Shown: positions 17,696 through 18,221 of the stretch, in pieces
How the letters are laid out: each line of letters starts with the position of its first letter
How positions within the stretch are numbered: position 1 is the stretch's first letter
Source of the DNA: Candidatus Rokuibacteriota bacterium
Lineage (GTDB): Bacteria > Methylomirabilota > Methylomirabilia > Rokubacteriales > CSP1-6
Assembly (NCBI GenBank): GCA_016206385.1
Contig: JACQRS010000255.1
Span: 1-18,221 of the forward strand
Length of the DNA: 18,221 nt
Direction: 5' to 3'
Position numbers and translations under genes: made by a program
Notes under the pieces: model-generated
What the model saw: only the letters and a program-made list of their open reading frames with translations
Databases searched by the model: none
Told to the model about the DNA's origin: nothing

Positions 17696-18221
17696 CTACT
17701 TCGTTTTCGGCTTGTTGTGCACCAGCACTCCGGCCGCGAGGAAATTCTCGAAGGGCCCGTCCACCGTAATATCGAACACTCTCCGGCGCGGCCCGGGCTC
17801 GATCGCGACGATCGCCGCGGGCGCGAGCCCCTCGGCCGTCGCGACCGACAGGCGCTCGCCGACGCTCCAGCTCGCGGCCGCGCGGTAGCTCCGGGCGTCG
17901 GGGTCGTAGAGCGGATGGACGGCGGTGACGAGAAGCGTCCGGCCGTCCGCCAGCCTGAAACTCAGGGTCGGGGCCTCGCCGTGGTCGAGCCGGCGCAGGA
18001 CGCGCGCCTCCGACGGACGCCCCGTCTTTTCGTCGTAGGAGACGACCCGCTCGCCGATCGACAGCGACTCGATCGGCCGCTCGCCGGCCGGAGTCCGCAC
18101 GTGCACGCCGGCGGCGATGCAACCGCTGCAGATCGGCAATTCGGGAGCCCTTTCGCAGAGAGTGCCCCCGGCGGGTGGCGGAGGCGGGGGCTGCGGCGGC
18201 GGCTCCGGCGGCGGGGGAGGG
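17696..18221 (-). CDS. Pro-rich protein ending in a Hint (intein/hedgehog-like) domain, 5' part missing
   Basis: The frame runs off the right edge, so only the last ~174 residues are seen. They start with a Pro-rich stretch (15 Pro in the first 18 residues or so), then a short Cys-containing linker (TLCERAPELPICSG) and a Hint domain. The domain starts at Cys (codon 18121-18119) with CIAAGVHVRTPAGERPIESL, has the block B-like VTAVHPLY, and ends with ENFLAAGVLVHNKPKTK. Hint domains cleave or splice the peptide chain by N-S acyl shift at the first Cys and Asn cyclisation at the final His-Asn. Here Asn is followed by Lys and only five residues, not by Cys/Ser/Thr plus an extein, so cleavage or C-terminal attachment as in bacterial intein-like or hedgehog-type domains is likelier than splicing. 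An in-frame TTG at 18139 is not considered a start. Confidence 0.85.
   Translation of the reverse strand, partial: PPPPPEPPPQPPPPPPAGGTLCERAPELPICSGCIAAGVHVRTPAGERPIESLSIGERVVSYDEKTGRPSEARVLRRLDHGEAPTLSFRLADGRTLLVTAVHPLYDPDARSYRAAASWSVGERLSVATAEGLAPAAIVAIEPGPRRRVFDITVDGPFENFLAAGVLVHNKPKTK

Noticed and set aside
15963..17888. Second long plus-strand frame (641 codons) overlapping the 15931 gene.
   Set aside because: It is very Arg/Gly-rich with no domain pattern; the overlapping frame has a membrane anchor, ordered helical C-terminus and better codon bias.

Overview
The window looks like a piece of a high-GC bacterial genome with a Gram-negative type envelope. The best guess is Elusimicrobiota, because the pilin-like protein at 11965-12498 and the alanine/serine/glycine/proline-rich anchored proteins resemble what I remember from that phylum. 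This is an impression, not a search result. The 5' third could come from a different lineage: codon choice changes abruptly inside carB at about 5.6-5.9 kb (see findings).

Region 1 (1-7214, + strand) is a compact de novo pyrimidine operon: pyrR (3' end only), pyrB, pyrC, carA and carB. carA/carB make carbamoyl phosphate, pyrB adds it to aspartate, pyrC closes the ring to dihydroorotate, and pyrR would sense uridine nucleotides. All key motifs are intact.

Region 2 (7221-9848, - strand) holds a PHP-type metal phosphoesterase with a hydrophobic N-terminus and, upstream of it, a probable three-gene operon for small exported proteins. Two of the three carry a Cys-bounded helical module that appears to be undescribed, in three copies in total. 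Region 3 (9849-11950) has an unassigned stretch, an orphan + strand gene, and a TIR-domain gene flanked by a perfect 27-bp direct repeat. The TIR protein has a transmembrane helix, a Pro-rich linker and a C-terminal domain resembling the GspB (T2SSB) domain of type II secretion.

Region 4 (11965-18221) holds a pilin/pseudopilin with its own good promoter, a 943-residue membrane-anchored modular protein (possible glycoside-hydrolase-like barrel, a Cys-containing domain and a possible lysozyme-like C-terminus), and a divergent 581-residue anchored Ala/Ser/Pro-rich protein with a helical Cys-containing C-terminus. A Hint (intein/hedgehog-like) domain at the end of a Pro-rich protein runs off the right edge.

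Most of what follows the pyrimidine operon is predicted to be exported or membrane-anchored: a cell-surface accessory locus. The most unusual parts are the TIR protein with secretion-type architecture next to a pilin gene, and the stapled-hairpin module family.
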